Source of the DNA: Hyphomicrobiales bacterium
GTDB taxonomy: Bacteria > Pseudomonadota > Alphaproteobacteria > Rhizobiales > Rhizobiaceae
Reading direction: 5' to 3'
Length of the DNA: 64,000 nucleotides
NCBI GenBank assembly: GCA_900472675.1
Contig: UCJA01000010.1
Location: 186,001-250,000, forward strand
In this document: positions 46,706 through 55,668 of the stretch, piece after piece
Layout of the letters: each line of letters begins with the position of its first letter
Numbering within the stretch: the first letter of the stretch is position 1
The notes under the pieces: model-generated
The model's database searches: none
Told to the model about the DNA's origin: nothing
Seen by the model: the letters and a program-made list of their open reading frames with translations, nothing else
Translations under genes and position numbers: made by a program

Positions 46706-48075
46706 TGGTGGATGGACCGGTCGCCGGTTCGCCAACCGGTCCCTCCATGACCCGCCGCCTGATCCTGTCGCTGACGCTGGTGGTCAGTGTCTTCTGGCTG
46801 CTTGCCGTCGGGCTTGGCCTTGTCGTCATGGAGGAGGAGTTCGCCGAGATCTTCGATGGTACGCTGCAGGACACGGCAGAGCGGCTGGTGCCGCTGGTGG
46901 TCGACGACCTGCAGCATCGGGGCCTGCCGGGTGCGGCCCCGCAGCAATTGCAGACGGGCAGTTCCAGCGGCGATCCGGAGTACCTGATCTACCAGGTACG
47001 GGACATGAGCGGTCGCGTGCTGATCCGCTCCCACGACGCGCCGGAAGCGCCGTTCGAGACGCCGCTGAAGGGCGGCTTCTGGAAAAACGATACTTATCAG
47101 TTCTACTCGGCCGACAGCGACGACGGCACGATTGTCGTTCAGGTGGCCGATGCTTTCGAGAACCGCCAGGAAGCCCTGCGGGAAGGCGCCATCGCGCTGT
47201 TCCTGCCGCTCATCCTGCTAGTGCCTGTCAGCGGTGCCGCGATCTGGCTGGTGGTCCGGCGCGCCGGCCGGCCGGTGGACCGGCTGCGGCGCGAGATCGA
47301 GACAAAGGACGGCGGCAACATGGAGCCGGTTCCGACCGACCTTCTGCCCCGGGAGCTTCAGCCGATAGGCTTTTCCGTCAACCGGCTGCTGGCGCGGTTG
47401 CGCACGGCGCTGGAATCGGAGCGCGAGTTTACCTCCAACAGTGCCCATGAATTGCGCACGCCCATCGCCGGCGCCCTGGCGCAGACGCAGATGCTGATCT
47501 CCGAGCTGCGCGAGAGCGACACCCGCCATCGCGCCCGGCAGATCGAGGCGTCGCTGGTGCGCCTCAGCCATTTGTCGGAGAAGCTGCTGCAGCTTTCGCG
47601 CGCCGAAGCCGGCATCGGTGTCACCGACCATCACTCCGATCTCGGCAGTGTTCTCGACATGGTCGTGACCGACTTCCAGCGCAGCATGCCCGACCCGGGA
47701 CGGCTTCTGCTGATCCGCACGCCCGATGCGCACCTCAATGGGCCGTTCAGCGTTGACGCCTTTGCCATCGTCATGCGCAACCTGATCGAAAACGCGCTGA
47801 TCCATGGCAGTCCGGAGGTGCCCGTGGAGGTCCGGGTTGAAGAGGACAGGGCGGTCCGCGTCGTCAACGGTGCGCCGGCCATGACAACGGAGCACCTGGC
47901 CTCCATCCGCAAGCGCTTCAGCCGCGGCAATACGGCAGCCAGCGGCTCGGGACTCGGACTGTCGATCGTCGACCGGCTGCTCGGGCAGATGGGCGGACGG
48001 CTGGTGCTGCTATCGCCGGCCGTCGGGCGCGACGACGGCTTCGAGGCCCGGGTGGAACTGCCGGGTCTCAGCTGA
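46705..48075 (+). CDS. Sensor histidine kinase, PmrB/QseC-like
   Basis: A 456-residue kinase with two membrane helices (about residues 20-42 and 160-182) around a periplasmic loop, HAMP-like linker, HisKA with the phospho-His in NSAHELRTPI, and a HATPase domain with NLIENALIHG and GSGLGLSIV. The G1 box, normally Asp-x-Gly-x-Gly, reads VNGAPAM at about residues 387-393, so the ATP-contacting Asp is missing, which is unusual. The start overlaps the regulator stop (TGATG). The periplasmic loop is acidic, consistent with cation or peptide sensing. Confidence 0.85.
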   Translation: MVDGPVAGSPTGPSMTRRLILSLTLVVSVFWLLAVGLGLVVMEEEFAEIFDGTLQDTAERLVPLVVDDLQHRGLPGAAPQQLQTGSSSGDPEYLIYQVRDMSGRVLIRSHDAPEAPFETPLKGGFWKNDTYQFYSADSDDGTIVVQVADAFENRQEALREGAIALFLPLILLVPVSGAAIWLVVRRAGRPVDRLRREIETKDGGNMEPVPTDLLPRELQPIGFSVNRLLARLRTALESEREFTSNSAHELRTPIAGALAQTQMLISELRESDTRHRARQIEASLVRLSHLSEKLLQLSRAEAGIGVTDHHSDLGSVLDMVVTDFQRSMPDPGRLLLIRTPDAHLNGPFSVDAFAIVMRNLIENALIHGSPEVPVEVRVEEDRAVRVVNGAPAMTTEHLASIRKRFSRGNTAASGSGLGLSIVDRLLGQMGGRLVLLSPAVGRDDGFEARVELPGLS

Positions 48076-48089
48076 GGCGACGCTGCCGA

Positions 48090-49331
48090 CTAGAAGCGCT
48101 GGGGAGAGAAGGGCGAAAGATCGATCGACGGTCTGGCGCGCAGGAGAAGCTCGCTCACCAGCCTTGCCGTCCCGGTGGATTGCGTCAGCCCCAGATGGCC
48201 GTGGCCGAAGGCATAGATCACGTTCTGGCTTGCGCGGGCATGGCCGATCGCCGGCAGGCTGTCCGGCAGCGACGGTCTGAAGCCCATCCACTGGCGCCCA
48301 CCCTCACCGTTCAACCCCGGGAGGAAGGCCTTGGCCTTGGTCAGCATGGCTTGAGACCGGGCGAAATTCGGCGGCAGGGAAAGGCCGCCCAGTTCCACAG
48401 CGCCACCAACGCGAATGCCGGTAGACAGCCGCGTGACGACGAAGCCATGGCCGCCGAAGGTCACCTGAGTGCGCAGGTCGAAAGCGCCGGGCGGCAGCGT
48501 GGTGTTGTAGCCCCGCTCGGTTTCCAGCGGAATGGTTTCGCCAAGGCTGCGGGCGATGCGATGCGAGAAGGCGCCGGCGGCAACCACCACCTGCGCCGCA
48601 TGGCGGGTCGCTCCTGCGGGCTGGTGAACGTCGACCCCGTCCGTCACCGGCGCCAGGGCCTGGACCTCGCCCAATTCAATCGACCCGCCCTGGGCGCGGA
48701 ACTGCTCCGCAAGCGCCAGCACGTAAAGTTTGGGATCGGCGATCGAGTACCAGCCGGGCGTAAAAGTGCCGCGTATGAAGCGCGGCGACAGCCCCGGCTG
48801 AATACCGGCCATCTGGTCCGCATCCATGTGGCGAAAGGCGATGCCGTGCCTTTCGCGTGCCTGCCAGCCCGGCAGCGACGCCTGGAACTCGGCTTCGCTT
48901 TCATAGACCTGCAGGTTGCCTTCCTTGCGCAGCATGGCAGACGTGCCCGTAGCCGCCAGGAAGGGTTCGAGGTCCGCCCGCGACAGATCCATCAGTGCGG
49001 TCTGCGCAGCTGTCGAATGCTCGACACGGTCTTTCGAACAGGCGCGCCAGAACCGCAGCATCCAGGGCGCGATCTGCAGGGCATAGCGCGGCGGGATCGA
49101 CAGTGGGCCCAGCGGATCCAGCAGCCACCGGGGTGCCTTGCGCAGGATGCCCGGCGAGGCAAGCGGCAGGATGTCGGTAAAGCCGAAGGCGCCGGCATTG
49201 CCGGCCGAGGCGCCCGCCGCCGGACCTTCGCGGTCGATGACCACGACGGAGAGGCCACGCATCTGCGCGGCAATGGCGGCGGAAAGCCCCACCACGCCCG
49301 CGCCCACCACGATCACATCCGGACGGCTCAT
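48090..49331 (-). CDS. hypO: D-hydroxyproline dehydrogenase, DadA-like flavoprotein
   Basis: A 413-residue FAD oxidoreductase with the N-terminal dinucleotide motif VVGAGVVGLSAAIAA and the C-terminal DadA-like GHGHLGLTQS segment. Next to hypD and hypR it is best read as the enzyme that oxidises cis-4-hydroxy-D-proline to 1-pyrroline-4-hydroxy-2-carboxylate. A general D-amino-acid dehydrogenase is the alternative. The ATG at 49331 lies 47 bases after hypD ends. Confidence 0.8.
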   Translation of the reverse strand: MSRPDVIVVGAGVVGLSAAIAAQMRGLSVVVIDREGPAAGASAGNAGAFGFTDILPLASPGILRKAPRWLLDPLGPLSIPPRYALQIAPWMLRFWRACSKDRVEHSTAAQTALMDLSRADLEPFLAATGTSAMLRKEGNLQVYESEAEFQASLPGWQARERHGIAFRHMDADQMAGIQPGLSPRFIRGTFTPGWYSIADPKLYVLALAEQFRAQGGSIELGEVQALAPVTDGVDVHQPAGATRHAAQVVVAAGAFSHRIARSLGETIPLETERGYNTTLPPGAFDLRTQVTFGGHGFVVTRLSTGIRVGGAVELGGLSLPPNFARSQAMLTKAKAFLPGLNGEGGRQWMGFRPSLPDSLPAIGHARASQNVIYAFGHGHLGLTQSTGTARLVSELLLRARPSIDLSPFSPQRF

Positions 49332-49377
49332 CTTGCCTCGGTCTCCATCGGCATGCCGCGCGATCGCGGCGTCAGGA

Positions 49378-50340
49378 TCAGGCCTTGCAGGTCTGCACGG
49401 CGCCCGGAAGCTGGCTCCAGCCGGCGTACCAGCTGTTGAACAGCTTGAACTGCGCTTCCACATAGCCGCGCTGGCTGTCGGAGAGCGTATCGGTTTCGTT
49501 GAAGTGCAGCGTGTATTCCGCGTCGCCCTTCAGCACCATCATATGCTTGAAATAGAGCACCAGGTCCGGGCCTTCATCGAAGGACGACAGCACGCCGAGC
49601 GCTTCTTCCAGTTCCTTGGCGCGTACCCGTGCGTCCGCATCGCCGGTTGCTGCCGCCTGAGCGAGCTTGCACAGGTGCAGCACTTCCTTCGGCAGCACGT
49701 TGCCGATGCCGGTGATGGCACCGGTCGCACCGCAGTTGACGAAGCCGTGGTAGACGGCCGTATCGACGCCGATCATCAGCGTGACGTCGTCGTCGCGGCT
49801 GGTAATGGTTTCCGCGGCATAGCGCAGGTCGTCGGGTCCGCCGAATTCCTTGAAGCCGACCAGGTTCGGATGCTCGGCGCGCAGCGCGAAGAAGAGATCG
49901 GCGCGCGTGGCAAAGCCGTAGTAGGGGCTGTTGTAGATGACCGCCGGCAGATCAGGGGCTGCCGAGAGAATGGCCTTGAAGTGGGCCTTCTGGGCGGCAA
50001 TGACGGAGCCGCGCGACAGAACCCGCGGAATGACCATCAGGCCCTGGGCGCCGACCTTCTGGGCGTGGGTGGCGAGTGCGACGGCGGAGGCAGTATTGAT
50101 GGCACCGGTGCCAACGATGACGGGTACGCCCGCCTGAACCAGGCGTTCGACACCTTCCATGCGCTGCGCATCGGTCAACAGCGGCCAGTCACCCATCGAT
50201 CCGCAGTAAACCACTGCCGACATGCCGGCATCGATCAGCTCCTTGCCCTTGCGGACAAGGCCATCGAAATCGGGCATGCGGTCGGCTGTGCAGGGGGTCA
50301 TCAGGGCCGGTACCACGCCGGAGAAAATCGTTGCCTTCAT
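49378..50340 (-). CDS. hypD: 1-pyrroline-4-hydroxy-2-carboxylate deaminase
   Basis: A 320-residue enzyme of the dihydrodipicolinate synthase/N-acetylneuraminate lyase family. It shows the Schiff-base Lys164 in VGFKEFGG and Tyr136 in VIYNSPYYGF. The start MKATIFSGVVPALMTPC matches my memory of Sinorhizobium HypD. The reaction converts the hypO product to alpha-ketoglutarate semialdehyde. It is divergent from nothing and follows the hypR gene on the same strand, with a 14-base palindrome between the two. Confidence 0.85.
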   Translation of the reverse strand: MKATIFSGVVPALMTPCTADRMPDFDGLVRKGKELIDAGMSAVVYCGSMGDWPLLTDAQRMEGVERLVQAGVPVIVGTGAINTASAVALATHAQKVGAQGLMVIPRVLSRGSVIAAQKAHFKAILSAAPDLPAVIYNSPYYGFATRADLFFALRAEHPNLVGFKEFGGPDDLRYAAETITSRDDDVTLMIGVDTAVYHGFVNCGATGAITGIGNVLPKEVLHLCKLAQAAATGDADARVRAKELEEALGVLSSFDEGPDLVLYFKHMMVLKGDAEYTLHFNETDTLSDSQRGYVEAQFKLFNSWYAGWSQLPGAVQTCKA

Positions 50341-50414
50341 CTCATCGCTCCTTGGCGGCAGCCCACAAACTGGCTGCCTTCAGCTTCTGGACTGGAGAAT
50401 ACAACTTCCTGATC

Positions 50415-50428
50415 TCTTGTCGACAAGA
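50415..50428. promoter_or_regulatory. Putative GntR/HypR operator
   Basis: TCTTGTCGACAAGA is a perfect 14-base palindrome with the TTGT-CGACAA core common for FCD-type GntR regulators. It lies about 75 bases before the hypD start and just after the hypR stop. Confidence 0.55.
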
Positions 50429-50442
50429 AAAATACAAAAGCC

Positions 50443-51147
50443 TCAGAGTTCGATATCGATGCCTTCGTGGCGGGTCAGAAGGCGGCCGATCTGCTCCACG
50501 ATCTGTTCTCCGTGAACCTTGCCGAGCCGATCGGCGGCGGCCACGTCGCGCGCCTCGATCGCCGCAATAATCTCCTCGTGTTCCTCGACAAAGCGCGGCG
50601 GCAGCCGGTCGTCGTAGGACTGGTAATAGAGCCGCAGCATCCGCCGTCCATCGTTCAGCAGCCTCTCGAAGAAGGCGCTGTAGTAGGAATTGCGGCCTGC
50701 AGCGGCGATGGCCGAATGAAAGGCTGCATTGGTGGCAATCATTGCCAGCGCATCCTGCGCCTGCACTGCTTTCGAAAACTCCGCCTGCTGGGCGCGGATG
50801 ATCCCAAGGTCGACACCGCGGTGGTGCTGCGCCGCAAGCCGGGTCGTTACCCGGTACATCAGCACCAGCGCGTCGAAATAGGCGGGCAGGTTGAGGAAAT
50901 CGATGTTCGACACCATGGTCGAGCGGTTCGGCAGGGTCTCGATCAGACCCTCGGCGGCAAGCCGCACCAGGGCCTCGCGGATCGGTGTGCGCGACATGCC
51001 GAAGCGGCTCGCCAGTTGCACCTCGTCCACGGCGCTGCCCGGTGCAAGCTCCAGGTTCATGATCTCGTCGCGCAGGAGGTCATAGACCATCTTGACGCCG
51101 GAGCCGCGACGTCGCTCCCCCATCTGGCTCGGATCGCTGTCAGCCAT
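50443..51147 (-). CDS. hypR: GntR-family (FCD) regulator of hydroxyproline genes
   Basis: A 234-residue regulator with an N-terminal winged helix (LASRFGMSRTPIREALVRLA) and a C-terminal FCD ligand domain. Its place directly before hypD and hypO suggests it is the HypR repressor released by hydroxyproline. It is on the same strand as hypD with 102 bases between them, and the palindrome at 50415 lies in that gap. Confidence 0.82.
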   Translation of the reverse strand: MADSDPSQMGERRRGSGVKMVYDLLRDEIMNLELAPGSAVDEVQLASRFGMSRTPIREALVRLAAEGLIETLPNRSTMVSNIDFLNLPAYFDALVLMYRVTTRLAAQHHRGVDLGIIRAQQAEFSKAVQAQDALAMIATNAAFHSAIAAAGRNSYYSAFFERLLNDGRRMLRLYYQSYDDRLPPRFVEEHEEIIAAIEARDVAAADRLGKVHGEQIVEQIGRLLTRHEGIDIEL

Positions 51148-51261
51148 CGTTCCCCCTTATTCTCCACAGGTTCACCGCCTTAGCGCATCGGCATCGCTGC
51201 GTCAGCCGGCAAATCTGTTCACATCCTTCGTTGACAACCTGCGGCTTCGCCGACTAATTCA

Positions 51262-51276
51262 TGATTGAAATAGTCA
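51262..51276. promoter_or_regulatory. IRO-box-like site (RirA type)
   Basis: TGATTGAAATAGTCA fits TGA-N9-TCA, the iron-responsive operator pattern described for the rhizobial regulator RirA. It lies about 60 bases before the TonB-dependent receptor gene, where a repressor of iron-uptake genes would bind. Confidence 0.6.
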
Positions 51277-51336
51277 TCTTTAAGCCGGGGCGGGGGACGT
51301 TCGGGCACAAGTCATTGAAAGCGGGAAACATTGACC

Positions 51337-53580
51337 ATGCCGGAACCAGACAACAACCTGCCTGCGACCCTGAAGCGGCGCCCGGGCAGCCTGATCCGCC
51401 TGCGTGGCGCGGCCCTCCTGTCAGGCGTCCTTTTTGCTTTTCCCGTGGGCCTGCTTCCGGCAAGTGCGCTTGCCCAGAGCGCTGAAGAGACGCCTGACGA
51501 CACCACTTTGACGCCGATTGTCATCACCGGCGGCGAATCGGCGCTCGGTCCCGACAAGACGATCGTTGCCAAGAGTGCCCGCACCAGCAGCAAGACAGAC
51601 ACGCCGCTTCTGGACTCCTCCGCCTCCGTGTCGGTCGTCACCGAACAGGAACTGAAGGAGCGCGGCGTCACGACCCTGGACGAGGCGCTGTCCTATACGC
51701 CCGGCGTTTCGACCGACGTCTATGGTTCCGACAACCGCTACGACCACTATCTCATCCGCGGCTTCTATTCGACCGGCCAGAGCACCTTCCGCGACGGTCT
51801 GCCGCTGCGGGTCAACAATTTCACCGGCAGCCGCATGGAGCCCTACGGCCTGCAGCGGATCGAGGTGCTGAAGGGCGCCAATTCGACCCTGTTCGGCCTG
51901 TCGGCGCCGGGCGGCATCGTCAATGCGGTCAGCAAGCGTCCGCAGGATGTGAAGTTCGGCGAGGTCTACACGACGCTCGGCGACAGCCATGTGGAAACCG
52001 GTGCCGATTTTGGCGGCCCCCTCGATGCGGATGGCCTTTGGTCCTACCGGCTGACGACCAAATGGCAGAACGCCGACCAGGGCATCGGCTACAGCGACGA
52101 CGACCGCGTCTACATCGCTCCGGCGCTGACGTTCTCGCCCTCGGCAGACACGGATTTCACGCTGCTGGCGAGCTACAGCAAGCGCGACGGCAGCACCTCG
52201 CACGGCATTCCCTATCTGTCAGGCATCGATTCCGACACCTATCTCGGCGAGCCGGGCTTCGACAACATGGACTCGATCGAGCGCAACATCGGCTACGAGT
52301 TCCGCCACGATTTCGGCAACGGGTTTGAGTTCCGCCAGAACGCTCGCTACACCAATCTCGATGTGACCTATGAAGGTGTGTTTGCGCCCTATGCCGCCGG
52401 CATCGGCTCCAACGAGATCGAGACGAGCCGCAGCTCGCTTGCCGTCTACGGCCACACCGAACGCTTCGATATCGACAACCAGCTGCAATATGACGCGAGC
52501 TTTGGACGGTTCGACAGCAAGACCTTGCTGGGCGTCAGCTATGAGCACGATACGGTGGCGGAGCGTCGCTTCGACGGAACCCTCGATGGCATCGATCCAT
52601 CCAACCCACGCTATACCGGCCGCAGCAACGTCACCGGCAATTACTACCGCGACTTCGACGACCATGGCACGCAGACGGCCAAGAGCGTCTATCTGCAGGA
52701 GGAGCTGACGCTCGACGACCGCTGGATCGCCACGCTCGGCGGCCGCTACGATCACGTCCGCACGCGCGCCAAGAGCATCTACAGCTATTATGGCTCGGGC
52801 GTTTACCCCTCCGACGATGTTGCGGTGGACGAGGCCTTCACCAAGCGCGGCGGCCTGACCTACAAGGCGACCAGCGAGGTCTCCATCTATGGCAACTACA
52901 TGGAATCCTTCCAGCCGATCAGCGCCAGCCGCGCCTCGATCAGCGGAGATCCGAAGCCGCAGGAAGGCACTCAGTATGAAGTGGGTGTCAAATACCAGCC
53001 GGACGGAATGGACGCGCTGTTCACGGCAGCCCTGTTCGACCTGACGCAGACCAACGTCCCGCAATACACATCGGGCTACCTGTCGCAGCCGCAGATCGGC
53101 AAGATCAACGTTCGCGGGCTCGAGCTCGAGGCGAAGGTGGCGCTGACCAGCCAGCTGAACCTGACGGCCGGCTATTCCTACTGGGATGCCGAGATCAAGG
53201 ATGATGCGATCGAGGCCAACATCGGCACGCGCCCCGCCCGGGTGCCCAAGCACATGGCCTCGCTCTGGTCGGATTACACCATCCCGGGGAATGGCATCAT
53301 CGGCGACGTGACCTTTGGCCTCGGCGCGCGGTTTGTCGGCAAGACCTATGCGGACAATGCCACGCTCGACCGGCCGGACAGCGCAAACACGATCGAACTG
53401 CCGTCTCGCACGGTGTTCGATGCGGCGATCAAGTACAAGATCAGCGACGCGGTCGCCCTCTCCGTCAATGCCACTAATCTCTTCGACAAGAAGTACATCA
53501 GCCACGTCGATAACTTCAGCTACACCGCCTACTACGGCGACCGCCGCACGGTCATGGCGACGGTCCGCTACACCTGGTGA
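51337..53580 (+). CDS. fhuA: TonB-dependent siderophore receptor, ferric hydroxamate type
   Basis: A 747-residue outer-membrane receptor with an N-terminal signal region (about residues 25-48), the plug domain (TEQELKERGVTTLDEALSYT, LIRGFYS, VLKGANSTLFG) and a beta-barrel ending in an aromatic residue (VRYTW). It resembles FhuA/FoxA receptors for hydroxamate siderophores. The genes for the binding protein, two permeases and ATPase follow closely. An IRO-box-like site precedes it, so iron repression is likely. Confidence 0.88.
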   Translation: MPEPDNNLPATLKRRPGSLIRLRGAALLSGVLFAFPVGLLPASALAQSAEETPDDTTLTPIVITGGESALGPDKTIVAKSARTSSKTDTPLLDSSASVSVVTEQELKERGVTTLDEALSYTPGVSTDVYGSDNRYDHYLIRGFYSTGQSTFRDGLPLRVNNFTGSRMEPYGLQRIEVLKGANSTLFGLSAPGGIVNAVSKRPQDVKFGEVYTTLGDSHVETGADFGGPLDADGLWSYRLTTKWQNADQGIGYSDDDRVYIAPALTFSPSADTDFTLLASYSKRDGSTSHGIPYLSGIDSDTYLGEPGFDNMDSIERNIGYEFRHDFGNGFEFRQNARYTNLDVTYEGVFAPYAAGIGSNEIETSRSSLAVYGHTERFDIDNQLQYDASFGRFDSKTLLGVSYEHDTVAERRFDGTLDGIDPSNPRYTGRSNVTGNYYRDFDDHGTQTAKSVYLQEELTLDDRWIATLGGRYDHVRTRAKSIYSYYGSGVYPSDDVAVDEAFTKRGGLTYKATSEVSIYGNYMESFQPISASRASISGDPKPQEGTQYEVGVKYQPDGMDALFTAALFDLTQTNVPQYTSGYLSQPQIGKINVRGLELEAKVALTSQLNLTAGYSYWDAEIKDDAIEANIGTRPARVPKHMASLWSDYTIPGNGIIGDVTFGLGARFVGKTYADNATLDRPDSANTIELPSRTVFDAAIKYKISDAVALSVNATNLFDKKYISHVDNFSYTAYYGDRRTVMATVRYTW

Positions 53581-53629
53581 GACGGGCGTGATCCGATGCC
53601 ACACCCGAAAACGACTGCAGGAAATGCGC

Positions 53630-54685
53630 ATGCGAAAGACCGGTCTATCGACAGCGGCTGATGTTCTGGAAGGAGCATGTCCCAGCCGTCGCCAGGTGCT
53701 TGCCGGTCTTGCGGCCGGTGCGCTCGCTGCCTGTCTGGCGCAGCCTCGGGCAGCCTTTGCGGCAGATGAGGACCTGCGGTTCGCGCATGTCTTCGGCGAG
53801 ACGGTGCTCCAGCAGCCCGCGAAACGCGTCGTTTCGCTTGGCTATACCAGCCAGGATGCGCTGCTGGCGCTCGGCGTGGCGCCGGTCGCGGTGCGGCAGT
53901 GGTTCGGCAACTACCCCTTTGGCATCTGGCCCTGGGCCCAGCCGTTTCTGGGTGACGCCAAGCCGCAGACGATTGCCGGGGAGGTGTCGATGGAAATCGT
54001 CGCCAGCCTCCAGCCCGACCTTATCATCGGTATCGGTTCCGGTATTTCGCGAGAGGAATACGACGTGCTGTCGCAGATCGCGCCGGTTCTCATGCAGCCG
54101 CCGGGCGAGACGCCTTTCGGCATGCGCTGGGATGCCATGACCCGCCTGATCGGACGGGCCGTTGGGCAGAGCGATCTAGGCGACGAAAAGATCGCGGCGG
54201 TAGAGGCGAGCTTTGCCGCCGCCCGCCAGCGCCACCCCGACTGGGCGGGACGCACCGCCCTTTGCGCCTACAATTTCGGAGGTGAGACCGGCGCTTATGT
54301 GGGAACGGATACGCGGGCCGTCTTCCTGTCGGAACTCGGGCTGCAGGCGACGCAGAAGGTCAAGGATCTTGCCCAGACCCAAGGGTTTTACGCGCGCCTT
54401 TCTTCCGAAGACCTGTCACCTCTGGATGCCGACGTGCTGATCTGGCTTTCGTCGTCGGATGCGGCCAAGGATATCGCCGCACTGCCGCTCCGAAAGACGC
54501 TGCAGGCCCATCGCGAGGGTCGCGAGATCCTGGCCGGCGAACTCCTGACGGGCGCGCTCACCTTCGGCAGCGTGCTGTCGCTTCCCTTTGCGCTGGACAT
54601 GCTGGAAAGCGAAATCGCCCTTGCCATCGACGGAGACCCGGCAACCCCGGTGCCCTCCAGCCTTGCCGCAGGGATCGCGCCTTGA
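53630..54685 (+). CDS. fhuD: Iron-siderophore ABC transporter binding protein (FhuD-like)
   Basis: A 351-residue protein with a twin-arginine signal (SRRQVLAGLAAGALAACLAQ), so it is exported folded. The mature part has the class III binding-protein fold: RVVSLGYTSQDALLALGVAP and LQPDLIIGIGSG. AGGA stands seven bases before the ATG at 53630; an ATG six bases earlier is too close. It takes siderophore from the receptor to the permease. Confidence 0.88.
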   Translation: MRKTGLSTAADVLEGACPSRRQVLAGLAAGALAACLAQPRAAFAADEDLRFAHVFGETVLQQPAKRVVSLGYTSQDALLALGVAPVAVRQWFGNYPFGIWPWAQPFLGDAKPQTIAGEVSMEIVASLQPDLIIGIGSGISREEYDVLSQIAPVLMQPPGETPFGMRWDAMTRLIGRAVGQSDLGDEKIAAVEASFAAARQRHPDWAGRTALCAYNFGGETGAYVGTDTRAVFLSELGLQATQKVKDLAQTQGFYARLSSEDLSPLDADVLIWLSSSDAAKDIAALPLRKTLQAHREGREILAGELLTGALTFGSVLSLPFALDMLESEIALAIDGDPATPVPSSLAAGIAP

Positions 54686-55668
54686 AATCTCTGACCGGCC
54701 TTGCTCTCCTGCTGGCGCTTGCCATGGCGCTGACGCTGCTTGTCGGCGTGCAGGATGCATCGCTCGGCGATCTCTGGCGGGCCGTGTTTGCCTTTGATCC
54801 CGCCGATCCGGCGCAGGTGGTCATCCGTTCGGTGCGGTTGCCGCGGCTTGTCGCAGGCCTGATCGCCGGCGCAGGCCTCGGCATGGCCGGAACCATCATG
54901 CAGGCGGTGACGCGCAATCCGCTGGCGGACCCCGGCCTGCTCGGGGTCAACGCAGGTGCAGCCTTCGCGGTCGTCGTCGGTGCTCTCATCTCGGGCTATT
55001 CCGACAGCGGCATGATCGCGGCGCTCACCTTTCCGGGCGCGGCACTCGCCTCCGCCGCTGTCTTCCTGCTCGGTGGCGCGCGGGGCGGCACGGCCGGTCC
55101 GGTGCGGCTCACGCTCGCCGGCGTGGCGCTCAACGCGCTCCTGCTGTCGCTGATCTCGGCGATCATCCTGTCCCGCAGCGAAGTGCTGGAAGTCTTCCGC
55201 TTCTGGGTAACCGGATCGCTGGCGCAGGCCCATTCCCGCCCCCTCGCCATGATGGCGGGCACGCTTCTGCTCGGGAGCGTCATCGCGCTGGTGGCCGCGC
55301 CGCGCATCGAAGCGCTCGCGCTTGGAACTGCGCTGGCGCGCGGGCTCGGCACGCGACCCGGCCGGGTGCAACTGGCTGCCCTTGCCGCAATTACCCTGAT
55401 GACCGGGTCTGCGGTTGCCGTGGCCGGCCCCATCGCCTTTCTCGGGCTGATCGTGCCGCCGCTCGCCCGGCGCATGGCCCGCCATGTGCTGCGCCGCGAG
55501 CTGATCCTGTCGGCCCTCCTCGGCGCCGCGATCATTCTCCTTGCCGATACTCTCGGCCGCCTGATCGTCGCACCGGCGGAAATCCGGGTCGGCATCATGA
55601 CGGCGCTGATCGGTGCGCCGGCCTTCATTCTGATTGCGCGGCGGCTGACGCCCGGAGCGACCGCATGA
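54682..55668 (+). CDS. FecCD-family iron-siderophore permease, first
   Basis: A 328-residue permease with about nine helices and the family segment AGLIAGAGLGMAGTIMQAVT, plus PLADPGLLGVNAGA. The TTG start overlaps the fhuD stop (TTGA). Two separate FecCD genes here replace the single fused FhuB of E. coli. Confidence 0.9.
   Translation: MKSLTGLALLLALAMALTLLVGVQDASLGDLWRAVFAFDPADPAQVVIRSVRLPRLVAGLIAGAGLGMAGTIMQAVTRNPLADPGLLGVNAGAAFAVVVGALISGYSDSGMIAALTFPGAALASAAVFLLGGARGGTAGPVRLTLAGVALNALLLSLISAIILSRSEVLEVFRFWVTGSLAQAHSRPLAMMAGTLLLGSVIALVAAPRIEALALGTALARGLGTRPGRVQLAALAAITLMTGSAVAVAGPIAFLGLIVPPLARRMARHVLRRELILSALLGAAIILLADTLGRLIVAPAEIRVGIMTALIGAPAFILIARRLTPGATA

Noticed and set aside
52219..53631. 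Long minus-strand frame opposite the TonB receptor
   Set aside because: No motif, and the receptor is strongly supported.
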